This document shows, one piece after another, positions 43,052 through 50,020 of a stretch of DNA of 64,000 bases (positions within the stretch are counted from its first letter, which is position 1; each line of letters begins with the position of its first letter). The position numbers and the translations under genes are program-made. The DNA is taken from NCBI GenBank assembly GCA_047936785.1, contig CP176394.1, one strand, 5' to 3'. The stretch is from Acidaminobacterium chupaoyuni. Lineage in GTDB: Bacteria > Bacillota > Clostridia > Oscillospirales > Butyricicoccaceae. The notes under the pieces were generated by a model. That model made no database searches and was not told the DNA's origin. It saw nothing but the letters and a program-made list of their open reading frames with translations.

Positions 43052-43079
43052 TTGTTTGAGGTCACTTGACCTCAAACAA
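43052..43079. promoter_or_regulatory. 28-bp perfect palindromic operator
   Basis: Two 13-bp arms (TTGTTTGAGGTCA and its complement) separated by CT. The right arm supplies the -35 of the plus-strand promoter, so binding of the XRE protein would block it. Confidence 0.85.
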
Positions 43080-43094
43080 AGATTGATGTATAAT
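43066..43094 (+). promoter_or_regulatory. Promoter of the AT-rich SHOCT gene
   Basis: -35 TTGACC, 17-bp spacer, perfect -10 TATAAT. The -35 lies within the palindrome. Confidence 0.82.
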
Positions 43095-43145
43095 ACTATT
43101 GTATTCAATATGTTCCCGTGAATATGGGATTGAAGGAGGAAATCT

Positions 43146-43706
43146 GTGAAAAAGAAAATCACAAACACAATTCAATTGGTTTTTATATTGGCCGTTTTTA
43201 TTATCCTTAAAATGCCAACGATTGATGCATATCATATAAGCGCAACGAATCCAACCCCAGGTCATATGTCGGCACTTTCTCTAATGAACGGATACATTAC
43301 AACCTATGTGCTTTATGTTCTGACTGCAATCTTAGCTGCTATGTGCGTGGTTTCGATTGTTGTCAAAAGTGACCATAAAGACGCAAAAATCCATAGCGGA
43401 TTGCCGATTTTTTGGTTTTTTGTATTGATATATTGCGTAATTACAGTGCAAGGCGAAATGAATGGATTTGTTATTGTATCATCTAAAGATTTCCCTGGAA
43501 TATTGCTTCTGGCATTAGGATTAGGTGTTGTCATTCTTGGCTTTTTAAAAAGGTCAACACTTATTACAGGAATTCCCAAAGAAACAGTCGCCGTAAAACA
43601 AGTGTTCGAAGCTGATGAACTTGCAAAATATAAAGAGTTGTTGGATAGCGGTGCTATTACACAAGAAGAATTTGATGCGAAGAAAAAACAGCTGCTGGGC
43701 TTGTAA
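43146..43706 (+). CDS. Membrane protein with SHOCT tail, AT-rich
   Basis: 186 aa. About four membrane helices (about 7-25, 54-77, 90-106, 117-138), then a C-terminal SHOCT motif, KYKELLDSGAITQEEFDAKK. Base composition is clearly more AT-rich than the flanking chromosome except in the last 35-45 bp, which match the 3' end of the DUF4234-SHOCT gene. GGAGG precedes the start. Presumably repressed by the divergent XRE protein. Function unknown. Confidence 0.82.
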   Translation: MKKKITNTIQLVFILAVFIILKMPTIDAYHISATNPTPGHMSALSLMNGYITTYVLYVLTAILAAMCVVSIVVKSDHKDAKIHSGLPIFWFFVLIYCVITVQGEMNGFVIVSSKDFPGILLLALGLGVVILGFLKRSTLITGIPKETVAVKQVFEADELAKYKELLDSGAITQEEFDAKKKQLLGL

Positions 43707-43709
43707 CGG

Positions 43710-43808
43710 ATGTTGAAGGAGCGGGAGCAATCCCGCTATGTGCATGAATATGAAGCGGCGGTCAGCGCGGGGCGCGTGTCGAATGCACAAAACGAACTTA
43801 TAAATTGA
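43710..43808 (+). CDS. 32-aa open frame in module R2
   Basis: The frame begins MLKEREQSRYVHEYEAAVSA 3 bp after the SHOCT stop and ends QNELIN. It has no good ribosome site of its own and could be a coupled peptide or a gene remnant. It contains the sequence that appears, shortened, in modules R1 and R3. Confidence 0.3.
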   Translation: MLKEREQSRYVHEYEAAVSAGRVSNAQNELIN

Positions 43809-43824
43809 AAGGAATGGTAAAACC

Positions 43825-44184
43825 ATGAGTAACGAAGAGATTATGGCTGCTGTTAAACCGGCAATCTGCGCACAACTTAAAAGCCCTGCGTCTGCACAAT
43901 TTCCTGTCAATTTAATTTCAATCGTCGGTGACGACGACAGAGGGTATCAGGTAAACGGGTTTGTTGACTCCCAAAATGGCTATGGTGCAATGATAAGAAA
44001 TGATTTTTCAGCCAGTGTATCTGTTGAGAATGATTTTCCTGTTGTAAAATCTGCTTCCGTTGCAGCGAAAGCAAATGTGCAGCGGGCGAAAGAATTTGGG
44101 ATCAACTATATAGCAATTTCCATATTTACTCTAATTGGCGGCGCCATCCTGTATTTCATTATTTCGGCGATGGTTGGCTTATAA
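43825..44184 (+). CDS. Unknown protein with C-terminal membrane anchor
   Basis: 119 aa. A soluble domain of about 85 residues (IMAAVKPAICAQLKSPASAQF, read as AICAQLKSPASAQF; YQVNGFVDSQNGYGAMIRNDF) precedes one tail-anchor helix (about 93-117). The LKSPASAQFP and VNGFVDSQNGYG pattern is reminiscent of small exported or membrane proteins annotated only as hypothetical in Firmicutes. It is preceded by GAAAGG and sits between the SHOCT and zinc-ribbon genes on the same strand. Function unknown. Confidence 0.7.
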   Translation: MSNEEIMAAVKPAICAQLKSPASAQFPVNLISIVGDDDRGYQVNGFVDSQNGYGAMIRNDFSASVSVENDFPVVKSASVAAKANVQRAKEFGINYIAISIFTLIGGAILYFIISAMVGL

Positions 44185-44206
44185 AATATTATAGGGAGGA
44201 ATGGTT

Positions 44207-44617
44207 ATGGCATTCAAGCGCATGGAAGGATTTGCCGGGAGCGTTCCACAGGGATTTATTGACCGGAATGTGAAAGTTTGTCCGCTCTGTGGAACAGACA
44301 ACCCTCATTGGAGCATTGACCAGAAAATGCAAATGAAGTTAGAGGGCAACCTGTATCTGTTTAAATGTGAACAATGCGGTTGCGTTATCAGCGCCCCTGT
44401 ACCCGATGTGACCGGATTTAATAACACGATGCTTACGACAACGGGGTTGCTGAAGAAACTTTCTGGTAAGAAAAACGGTGTTATTTACATGAGGGTACAG
44501 GATGCAGGTAATTCTAAAATAGCAGATTTAGTGGGGAAAGAATTCACACTTCAAGAGCTTAATCAAATGGCGGCTGAAAAAAATCCAGAAACAAATACCG
44601 AAAAGAAGTTTTATTAA
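44207..44617 (+). CDS. Zinc-ribbon protein of unknown function
   Basis: 136 aa from the second ATG, which is correctly spaced from GGGAGGA (the first ATG abuts it). A two-knuckle zinc ribbon, CPLCGTDNPHW (about 23-33) and FKCEQCGCVIS (about 51-61), is followed by a polar region. No membrane segment. AT-rich like its neighbours. It may be the cytosolic component of this small locus; no family is recognised. Confidence 0.75.
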   Translation: MAFKRMEGFAGSVPQGFIDRNVKVCPLCGTDNPHWSIDQKMQMKLEGNLYLFKCEQCGCVISAPVPDVTGFNNTMLTTTGLLKKLSGKKNGVIYMRVQDAGNSKIADLVGKEFTLQELNQMAAEKNPETNTEKKFY

Positions 44618-44650
44618 TCTTATCTCATTTTGGATTATCAAGTTTTCAAG

Positions 44651-44678
44651 AAGGAGCGGGGCGCGTGTCCTGCTCCTT
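44651..44678. repeat. Module R3: exact copy of the 42637 hairpin
   Basis: The same 28 bases as at 42637-42664, here after the zinc-ribbon gene. It marks the right end of the AT-rich island and is followed by TCTTTGC. Confidence 0.8.
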
Positions 44679-44689
44679 CTTTGCATAAC

Positions 44690-44722
44690 AAAAAGAGGGA
44701 ACCACTTTTGTGATTCCCTCTT
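44690..44722 (-). terminator. Reverse rubrerythrin terminator
   Basis: AAGAGGGAATCAC/GTGGTTCCCTCTT with an AAAA loop and trailing TTTTTG on the minus strand. Confidence 0.85.
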
Positions 44723-44737
44723 GCTTATTGTTTTTTA

Positions 44738-45304
44738 TTAGCCGAAGAATCTCTTCAGCAGGCCGGCAAAGGCCTTGCCATGGCGGGCTTCGTCGCGGGC
44801 CATCTCATGAACGGTGTCATGGATCGCATCGAGGTTATATTTCTTGGCCAGTTTTGCCAGTTCGAATTTGCCCATCGTTGCGCCGTTTTCGGCTTCTACG
44901 CGCATTTCCAGGTTCTTTTTGCTGGAATCGGTGACCACTTCGCCCAGCAGCTCGGCAAACTTTGCAGCATGCTCTGCTTCTTCCAAGCCGGCTTTATACC
45001 AATAATCGCCGATTTCGGGATAACCTTCACGATAAGCAACACGGCTCATCGCCAGATACATGCCGACTTCGGTGCATTCGCCTGTGAAGTTTGCATGCAG
45101 GCCATCCAGAATTTCTTTCTGAGCTTCTTCGGGAACATCGGCGCCGAAAACTTTGCCAACGCCCACAACATGTTCTGCGGCCCAGGTCATTTCGGCTTTC
45201 TGCTCGGTGAACTTAGAGCCGGGAACACCGCACTGGGGGCATTTTTCGGGGGGATTTTCGCCTTCAAAAACATAGCCGCAAACGGGACATACAAACTTTT
45301 TCAT
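44738..45304 (-). CDS. Reverse rubrerythrin
   Basis: 188 aa. An N-terminal rubredoxin domain (FVCPVCGYVFEGENPPEKCPQCGVPGSKF; iron Cys pairs CPVC and CPQC) precedes the diiron four-helix bundle (EEAEHAAKFAELLGE about 112; MARDEARHGKAFAGLL about 168), so the domain order is reversed relative to classical rubrerythrin. Such proteins reduce hydrogen peroxide and oxygen with NADH in clostridia. The Rrf2 regulator gene is 1 bp upstream. Confidence 0.95.
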   Translation of the reverse strand: MKKFVCPVCGYVFEGENPPEKCPQCGVPGSKFTEQKAEMTWAAEHVVGVGKVFGADVPEEAQKEILDGLHANFTGECTEVGMYLAMSRVAYREGYPEIGDYWYKAGLEEAEHAAKFAELLGEVVTDSSKKNLEMRVEAENGATMGKFELAKLAKKYNLDAIHDTVHEMARDEARHGKAFAGLLKRFFG

Positions 45305-45305
45305 T

Positions 45306-45740
45306 TTACATTTCCTCCTGTTGATTCATTTCATTTTTCTTTATTTGGAATTGGGTCATTTTGATCGCATAAAGCTCGTCGCGCAGATCGTGGCTTACTT
45401 TATCGAAGATCTTGCGGAACTGGCACATGGTTTTGTCTTTCATCCGCGTGCACTCGGCGTTTTCGCTTAAGCAATGGGAAATTTCGAAGGGGCCGTCGAT
45501 GCATTCGATGATCTGGCCGATGGAAATTTCTTCGGGGGTCTGCAGCAAGGTGAAACCGCCGTTAACACCCTTGTAAGATTGGATGATCCCTGCGCCGGTA
45601 AGCTTGTGAAGGATCTTCAAGGCAAAACGAACGGTAACGCCGGAACCTTCTGCAATTTCGCGGGCGCTGATCTTATCGCCGCAGCACATGATCGTATAAA
45701 CGACGCGCACAGCATAATCCGCTTCTCTTGTTATTTTCAT
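45306..45740 (-). CDS. Rrf2 family Fe-S-type regulator
   Basis: 144 aa. Winged helix (MKITREADYAVRVVYTIM, ISAREIAEGSGVTVRFALKIL, GGFTLLQTPEEISIGQIIE) plus the three Cys that bind a cluster in sensors such as IscR/NsrR: CLSENAECTRMKDKTMC (spacing 6 and 8). It is directly upstream of the peroxide-scavenging reverse rubrerythrin, so it is probably a redox or oxygen sensor controlling that gene and itself. Confidence 0.92.
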   Translation of the reverse strand: MKITREADYAVRVVYTIMCCGDKISAREIAEGSGVTVRFALKILHKLTGAGIIQSYKGVNGGFTLLQTPEEISIGQIIECIDGPFEISHCLSENAECTRMKDKTMCQFRKIFDKVSHDLRDELYAIKMTQFQIKKNEMNQQEEM

Positions 45741-45774
45741 GTTCTCACCACCGGTTCGTTTTGTTTACGCATTT

Positions 45775-45803
45775 AGTATACATTCCTATTTGGCGGATGT
45801 CAA
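45775..45803 (-). promoter_or_regulatory. rrf2-rubrerythrin promoter
   Basis: Minus strand: -35 TTGACA, 17-bp spacer, -10 TATACT. A 9-bp inverted pair TTTAGTATA (45772-45780) and TATACTAAA (45821-45829) overlaps the -10 and lies upstream of the -35, a candidate split Rrf2 operator. Confidence 0.8.
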
Positions 45804-45977
45804 TAGGTTTTTCTAAAAAATATACTAAAATCGTAATGTTTTTAAAAAGAGCGGAAACAAACCAGAAAGACACCTTATTATATAATAAACGGCGGGGAAA
45901 ATAAGGGGGAAAACGGCCGGCAAAAAACAGCACGAAGAAGCAAAAACAGGGAAATATGAAAAAATGCAAAAAAGATG

Positions 45978-46005
45978 TTGACTTTTGAAACGAGCATGGT
46001 ATAAT
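45978..46005 (+). promoter_or_regulatory. tRNA-Leu promoter
   Basis: -35 TTGACT, 16-bp spacer, -10 TATAAT, 35 nt ahead of the tRNA. Confidence 0.75.
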
Positions 46006-46040
46006 AAATATCGTTCTCACCGAGAACAACAAGAAAATAT

Positions 46041-46127
46041 GCGGATGTGGCGGAATCGGCAGACGCGCTAGCTTCAGGTGCTAGTGGGGGCAACTTCGTG
46101 GGGGTTCAAGTCCCTTCATCCGCACCA
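46041..46127 (+). tRNA. tRNA-Leu (anticodon CAG)
   Basis: 87 nt including encoded CCA. Acceptor stem GCGGATG/CATCCGC, anticodon stem CTAGC/GCTAG with loop TTCAGGT (CAG), a long class II variable arm, and a T loop TTCAAGT. It reads CUG leucine codons. Confidence 0.97.
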
Positions 46128-46129
46128 CA

Positions 46130-46158
46130 ACAGAGTCGTTTTTACGACTCTGTTTTTC
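46130..46158 (+). terminator. tRNA-Leu terminator
   Basis: ACAGAGTCGT/ACGACTCTGT with a short TTT loop followed by TTTTCTTTTT. Confidence 0.9.
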
Positions 46159-46179
46159 TTTTTCTTCCCCATGGCAACG

Positions 46180-46255
46180 AAGGGCTGTTTGAATTTTTCA
46201 GACAGCCCTTTTTTCATGCCGATTTTTCCGTGGGAATCCGCATGAAAAAATCGGC
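46180..46255 (+). other. Overlapping alternative hairpins before the dlt-like operon
   Basis: Three inverted repeats share arms: (A) AGGGCTGT/ACAGCCCT with six T (46181-46214); (B) TTTTTTCATGC/GCATGAAAAAA (46209-46250); (C) GCCGATTTTT/AAAAATCGGC (46218-46255). B uses the T run of A and overlaps C, so the folds are mutually exclusive. No gene is seen between the tRNA terminator and 46418. Confidence 0.6.
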
Positions 46256-46325
46256 AAAAAATCTTTCGATCGGCGGCGAATCCTGTAGAAGTATTTGAAG
46301 CTTTGGTATAGAATGGATTGTGCAA

Positions 46326-46345
46326 GTTTAGAAATGTTTAGATAT
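46326..46345 (+). promoter_or_regulatory. Candidate response-regulator binding site
   Basis: A tandem direct repeat GTTTAGAAAT-GTTTAGATAT with a 10-bp period, the usual form of OmpR-family sites. It lies about 40 bp ahead of a TATCAT -10 (46375-46380) that has no good -35, as expected of an activated promoter. Confidence 0.5.
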
Positions 46346-46417
46346 TTGGTAGGCAGATCTTAATAATTTTACGGTATCATAAATATCACATAACCGTTTC
46401 GGGAGGGGGGATCGATA

Positions 46418-47119
46418 TTGAACACAAAAATCTTGATCGTTGAAGATGATGCGGATATCCGCGAGGGCGTGCGCATTCTTCTGGAAAGCGAAGGATATGC
46501 CATATCGGAAGCCTGCAACGGGAAAAGCGGTCTTGCGAAGTTCGATGATTCGTTCAGCCTTGTCATTCTTGATGTGATGATGCCGGGCATCTCGGGGCTG
46601 AAGACCTGTGAAGAGATTCGAAAGATCTCTGTGGTGCCGGTGCTGTTTCTCACGGCGAAATCAAATGAATCGGATAAGCTGATCGGGCTGATGGCCGGCG
46701 GAGACGATTACCTGGTGAAACCGTTTTCTTATGCCGAGCTGCTTGGGCGGGTCAAAGCGCTGCTGCGCCGCTATCAGGTATACAGCGGCAAAAAGGAAAA
46801 CCCGGCTGCGGCCGAAAATTCGATCATCCGCATCGGCAATATTGCCATCAACGAAAATTTCAACGAAGCCACCGTTGACGGAAAAGAGATCGATCTTACC
46901 GATCTGGAATATCGCATCCTGCTTCTGCTGATGAAATATCCCAAAAAGATCTTTTCGGCCCAGAACCTTTATGAAAGCATCTGGCAGGAAGATTATCTTT
47001 ATAGTTCCAACAGCACGGTCATGGTGCATATCCGAAAGATCAGGGCGAAGATCGAAAAGCGGCCGGATGCTCCCGATCATATCAAAACCGTCTGGGGAAA
47101 GGGCTATCGCTTTGAATAA
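46418..47119 (+). CDS. OmpR-family response regulator
   Basis: 233 aa from a TTG after GGGAGGGGGG at 7 nt. Receiver domain with acidic pair D10/D11, phospho-acceptor D52 (LVILDVMMPG), T82 and K104. The C-terminal winged helix ends VMVHIRKIRAKIEKRP...VWGKGYRFE. The VanR/SaeR-like subgroup is suggested. It heads the dlt-like operon and overlaps its histidine kinase gene; the direct repeat upstream is a probable autoregulatory site. Confidence 0.93.
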   Translation: MNTKILIVEDDADIREGVRILLESEGYAISEACNGKSGLAKFDDSFSLVILDVMMPGISGLKTCEEIRKISVVPVLFLTAKSNESDKLIGLMAGGDDYLVKPFSYAELLGRVKALLRRYQVYSGKKENPAAAENSIIRIGNIAINENFNEATVDGKEIDLTDLEYRILLLLMKYPKKIFSAQNLYESIWQEDYLYSSNSTVMVHIRKIRAKIEKRPDAPDHIKTVWGKGYRFE

Positions 47120-48476
47120 AAGAAAATATGGGCTGAAAACGCAGTTTTTGATCGCTCTGCTGATTTCTTTTGGCGCGGCTGTTCTCACTTTTTTGGTCAT
47201 GGATCGGGTATCCTCTGCAATTCTGGATGATTATTTCGCCAAAAGCGCCTATATCGGCAAACAGCTGTCGAAATATATGGATTCTTTCGAAGCGTATGTG
47301 ACCAAAAACAATATCGCCGCCTCCGACAGCGAAGCCATCGACGGCTGGCGCGATTCCAACAAAAAGCTCATCACCATCATTTATATCAACCGCAGCGGTG
47401 AAACCTTATATGATTCCCTTCGGTTCACCTGGCAGAACGCCACCGATCAAGACAGGCTGACAGAGAATTCTTCTGAACAGGATCAGTATATCGACAGCAG
47501 TTACAGCGAGAACAGCTGGTTTTTCAAGCGTGAGATCGCGTTTTCAGACGGCAGCGCAACCGTTTCTTTATATGGCTATTTTGACCGGTGGATCTATGAT
47601 ATCGCCTTGATCGGCGAGATCATTTTGTCGGCCGCTGTTTTATGCACCGTGTTTATTTGTTTGATGCGGCGGAAGATCAATTATGTGATCCAGCTGGAAG
47701 AAGAGATCAAGGTGCTTGAAACGGGCGGGCTGAATTTCCCCGTTTCTGTGAAAGGGCATGATGAACTGGCTTCGCTTGCCGACAGCCTCAACCAGATGCG
47801 GATCGCCCTTTCCGAAAACATCAAAACGGAAGCCGCCGCCGTGAAATCAAATTATGATCTGGTCGCGGCGGTATCCCACGACCTGCGCACGCCGCTTACT
47901 TCCCTGGCCCTCTATCTTGATCTCATCCACACCGGAAAATATAAAAGCCAGGAGGAACTGAACGCTTATCTTGAAAAAAGCCGGCGAAAGGTCGCACAGA
48001 TCAAACAGATGACCGATCAGCTTTTTGAACGGTTCTATCTGGAAAAGGACAGCCGAAATGTTATTGAAGAACCTGCATTCGTTCGTACTATTTTCGAAGA
48101 AAGTTTATCAAATATGGTAGGATATATTGTAGAAAACGGGTTTGAAGTGAAAGCGGATATCCAATGGCCGCCCCGAAGGACTTCTGCGTCTTCAGATTAT
48201 ATCAACCGCATTTTTGACAACATCAGTTCGAACATCTTGAAATATGCAGACCCGGCTTTCCCCGTCACGCTGGAAGTCGGCGGCGATGACCACGATCTGC
48301 AGATCGGGTTTTCCAATCACATCAGGCGGCTGGAAGAAAAACCGGACAGCACAGAGGTGGGTGTTGAAAACATCCGGTTCATGATGCACAAGATGAACGG
48401 CGACTGTTCGATATCGCAAAGCGGCAATCTCTATCTGATCTGCCTGCGCTTCGGTTTGGAAGCGGAAAATATTTAA
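47112..48476 (+). CDS. Sensor histidine kinase of the dlt-like operon
   Basis: 454 aa from a TTG that overlaps the regulator's stop codon by 8 bp; no better start precedes the first membrane helix. Two membrane helices (about 9-30 and 170-193) flank an extracytoplasmic domain of about 140 residues. HAMP follows, then the phospho-acceptor His in AVSHDLRTPLTSLALYL (about 256) and a VanS-like ATPase domain with N-box FDNISSNILKYADP. The usual DxGxG box is replaced by GFSNHIRR and the last G-box is reduced to EVGVENIRF, a variation seen in VanS-like kinases. It may sense cationic peptides or envelope stress. Confidence 0.88.
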   Translation: MNKRKYGLKTQFLIALLISFGAAVLTFLVMDRVSSAILDDYFAKSAYIGKQLSKYMDSFEAYVTKNNIAASDSEAIDGWRDSNKKLITIIYINRSGETLYDSLRFTWQNATDQDRLTENSSEQDQYIDSSYSENSWFFKREIAFSDGSATVSLYGYFDRWIYDIALIGEIILSAAVLCTVFICLMRRKINYVIQLEEEIKVLETGGLNFPVSVKGHDELASLADSLNQMRIALSENIKTEAAAVKSNYDLVAAVSHDLRTPLTSLALYLDLIHTGKYKSQEELNAYLEKSRRKVAQIKQMTDQLFERFYLEKDSRNVIEEPAFVRTIFEESLSNMVGYIVENGFEVKADIQWPPRRTSASSDYINRIFDNISSNILKYADPAFPVTLEVGGDDHDLQIGFSNHIRRLEEKPDSTEVGVENIRFMMHKMNGDCSISQSGNLYLICLRFGLEAENI

Positions 48477-48504
48477 ACGCATGAAGCCGGAAAGTGAGAA
48501 AGCA

Positions 48505-50016
48505 ATGACAAACAATGTGTTGGATTTTCTGGAAAACAGCGCATCAAAATATCCCGATAAAATCGCCGTGAAAGAGGAAGAACGGTCTGTTTCTTATGCC
48601 CTTCTGGCAGAGGAAAGCCAAAAAATCGGTTCCGCTCTGGCCCAAACCGCGGCCGCCGGAACCCCGGTAGGCGTTTATATGGAAAAAGGCATCGATGCGC
48701 TGTGCGCTTTTTTCGGCATCGTGTATGCCGGCGCGTTTTATTCCATGCTGAACCCGGAACTGCCGGATATGAGATTGCAGCAGATACAATCGGTTCTGAA
48801 AGCGAAAGTGCTGATCGCGGCCCCCGATCTGAAGGATAAAGCGGTGGAGCTGTTCCCCGATGCGATCGTTTTCACGGCGGAAGAACTGAGAAAAAGCGAG
48901 ATCGACGGATCAAGGCTGAAAGCCATCAGAGATCAGGCCATCGATACCGACCCGCTTTATCTCAATTTCACTTCCGGTTCCACAGGCATCCCCAAAGGGA
49001 TCGCGGTGGCGCACAGAAGCGTGATCGATTTCATCGGCTGTTTTACCGATCTGTTTTCCATCGGGCCAGAGGATGTGATCGCAAATCAGGCGCCGTTTGA
49101 TTTTGATGTTTCCGTGAAGGATATTTATTCCGCCATAAAAACGGGCGCCACGCTGGTGATCGTTCCGCGCCGGTTCTTCTCCGCGCCGGTCAAACTGATC
49201 GATTATCTTTGCGAAAACAACATCACCACGATGATATGGGCGGTGTCGGCGCTCTGCCTCATCAGCACCTTTCATGGGCTGGAATATAAAACCCCCGGCA
49301 CCGTTTCCAAAATTTTGTTCAGCGGAGAGGTCATGCCCTATAAGCATCTGTGCCAGTGGCAGAAGCATTTGCCGGATGCTTTATATGTGAACCTTTACGG
49401 CCCCACAGAGATCACCTGCAACTGCACCTATCATATTTTAGAGAAGGGCCGCGATTATTCGGCGGCTATCCCCATCGGCCGGCATTTCCCCAACGAAGAT
49501 GTGTTTCTGCTGGATGAAAACAACGAAAAGATCACCGCGGCCGACAAAATCGGCAAGATCATGGTGAGAGGAACGGCGCTGGCCCTTGGTTATTACCATC
49601 TGCCGGAAAAAACGGCGGCCGCGTTTATCCAGAACCCCCTCAACAGCGCTTATCCCGAACAGGTCTATCTTACCGGCGACCTTGGAAAATATAATGCCGA
49701 CGGCGAACTGATCTTTTGCGGCCGCTCTGACAACCAGATCAAATATCTGGGGCACAGGATCGAGCTGGAAGAGATCGAGCGCGCCATGGCCGCCATCGAA
49801 GGCGTGGATCGGTGCTTCTGCGTTTTTGATGAGCACAAGTCAAAACTGAAAGGATATTATGTGGGCGCGGCCGAAAAAAACAGGCTGCATGCGATCATGC
49901 GCGAAACGCTGCCTGTGTTTATGGTGCCCGGGTTTATTCGAAAACTGGAAGAAATGCCGCTGACCAAAAACGGCAAGATCGATCGAAAGAAAATCTGCGA
50001 AATGATTGGAGAGTGA
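48505..50016 (+). CDS. dltA: DltA-like amino-acid adenylating enzyme
   Basis: 503 aa, the DltA length; the ATG at 48505 is chosen over 48481. It activates an amino acid with ATP and loads it on the carrier protein. ATP-binding loop FTSGSTGIPKGIAVAHRS (about 154-171), YGPTE (about 298), TGDLGKY, and the C-terminal Lys in LTKNGKIDRKK. Cys251 in WAVSALCLIS aligns with the Cys that makes Bacillus DltA D-alanine-selective, so D-alanine, glycine or another small amino acid is plausible. The exact substrate is uncertain because a PLP decarboxylase gene follows. Confidence 0.85.
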   Translation: MTNNVLDFLENSASKYPDKIAVKEEERSVSYALLAEESQKIGSALAQTAAAGTPVGVYMEKGIDALCAFFGIVYAGAFYSMLNPELPDMRLQQIQSVLKAKVLIAAPDLKDKAVELFPDAIVFTAEELRKSEIDGSRLKAIRDQAIDTDPLYLNFTSGSTGIPKGIAVAHRSVIDFIGCFTDLFSIGPEDVIANQAPFDFDVSVKDIYSAIKTGATLVIVPRRFFSAPVKLIDYLCENNITTMIWAVSALCLISTFHGLEYKTPGTVSKILFSGEVMPYKHLCQWQKHLPDALYVNLYGPTEITCNCTYHILEKGRDYSAAIPIGRHFPNEDVFLLDENNEKITAADKIGKIMVRGTALALGYYHLPEKTAAAFIQNPLNSAYPEQVYLTGDLGKYNADGELIFCGRSDNQIKYLGHRIELEEIERAMAAIEGVDRCFCVFDEHKSKLKGYYVGAAEKNRLHAIMRETLPVFMVPGFIRKLEEMPLTKNGKIDRKKICEMIGE

Positions 50017-50020
50017 AGCA

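Noticed and set aside
42637..44678. Integron cassette array with attC sites
   Set aside because: The repeated hairpin lacks the attC R-box core sites and there is no integrase in the window.
46041..46127. tRNA-Leu as attachment site of an integrated element
   Set aside because: No integrase, no repeated tRNA 3' end further along, and flanking genes look chromosomal.
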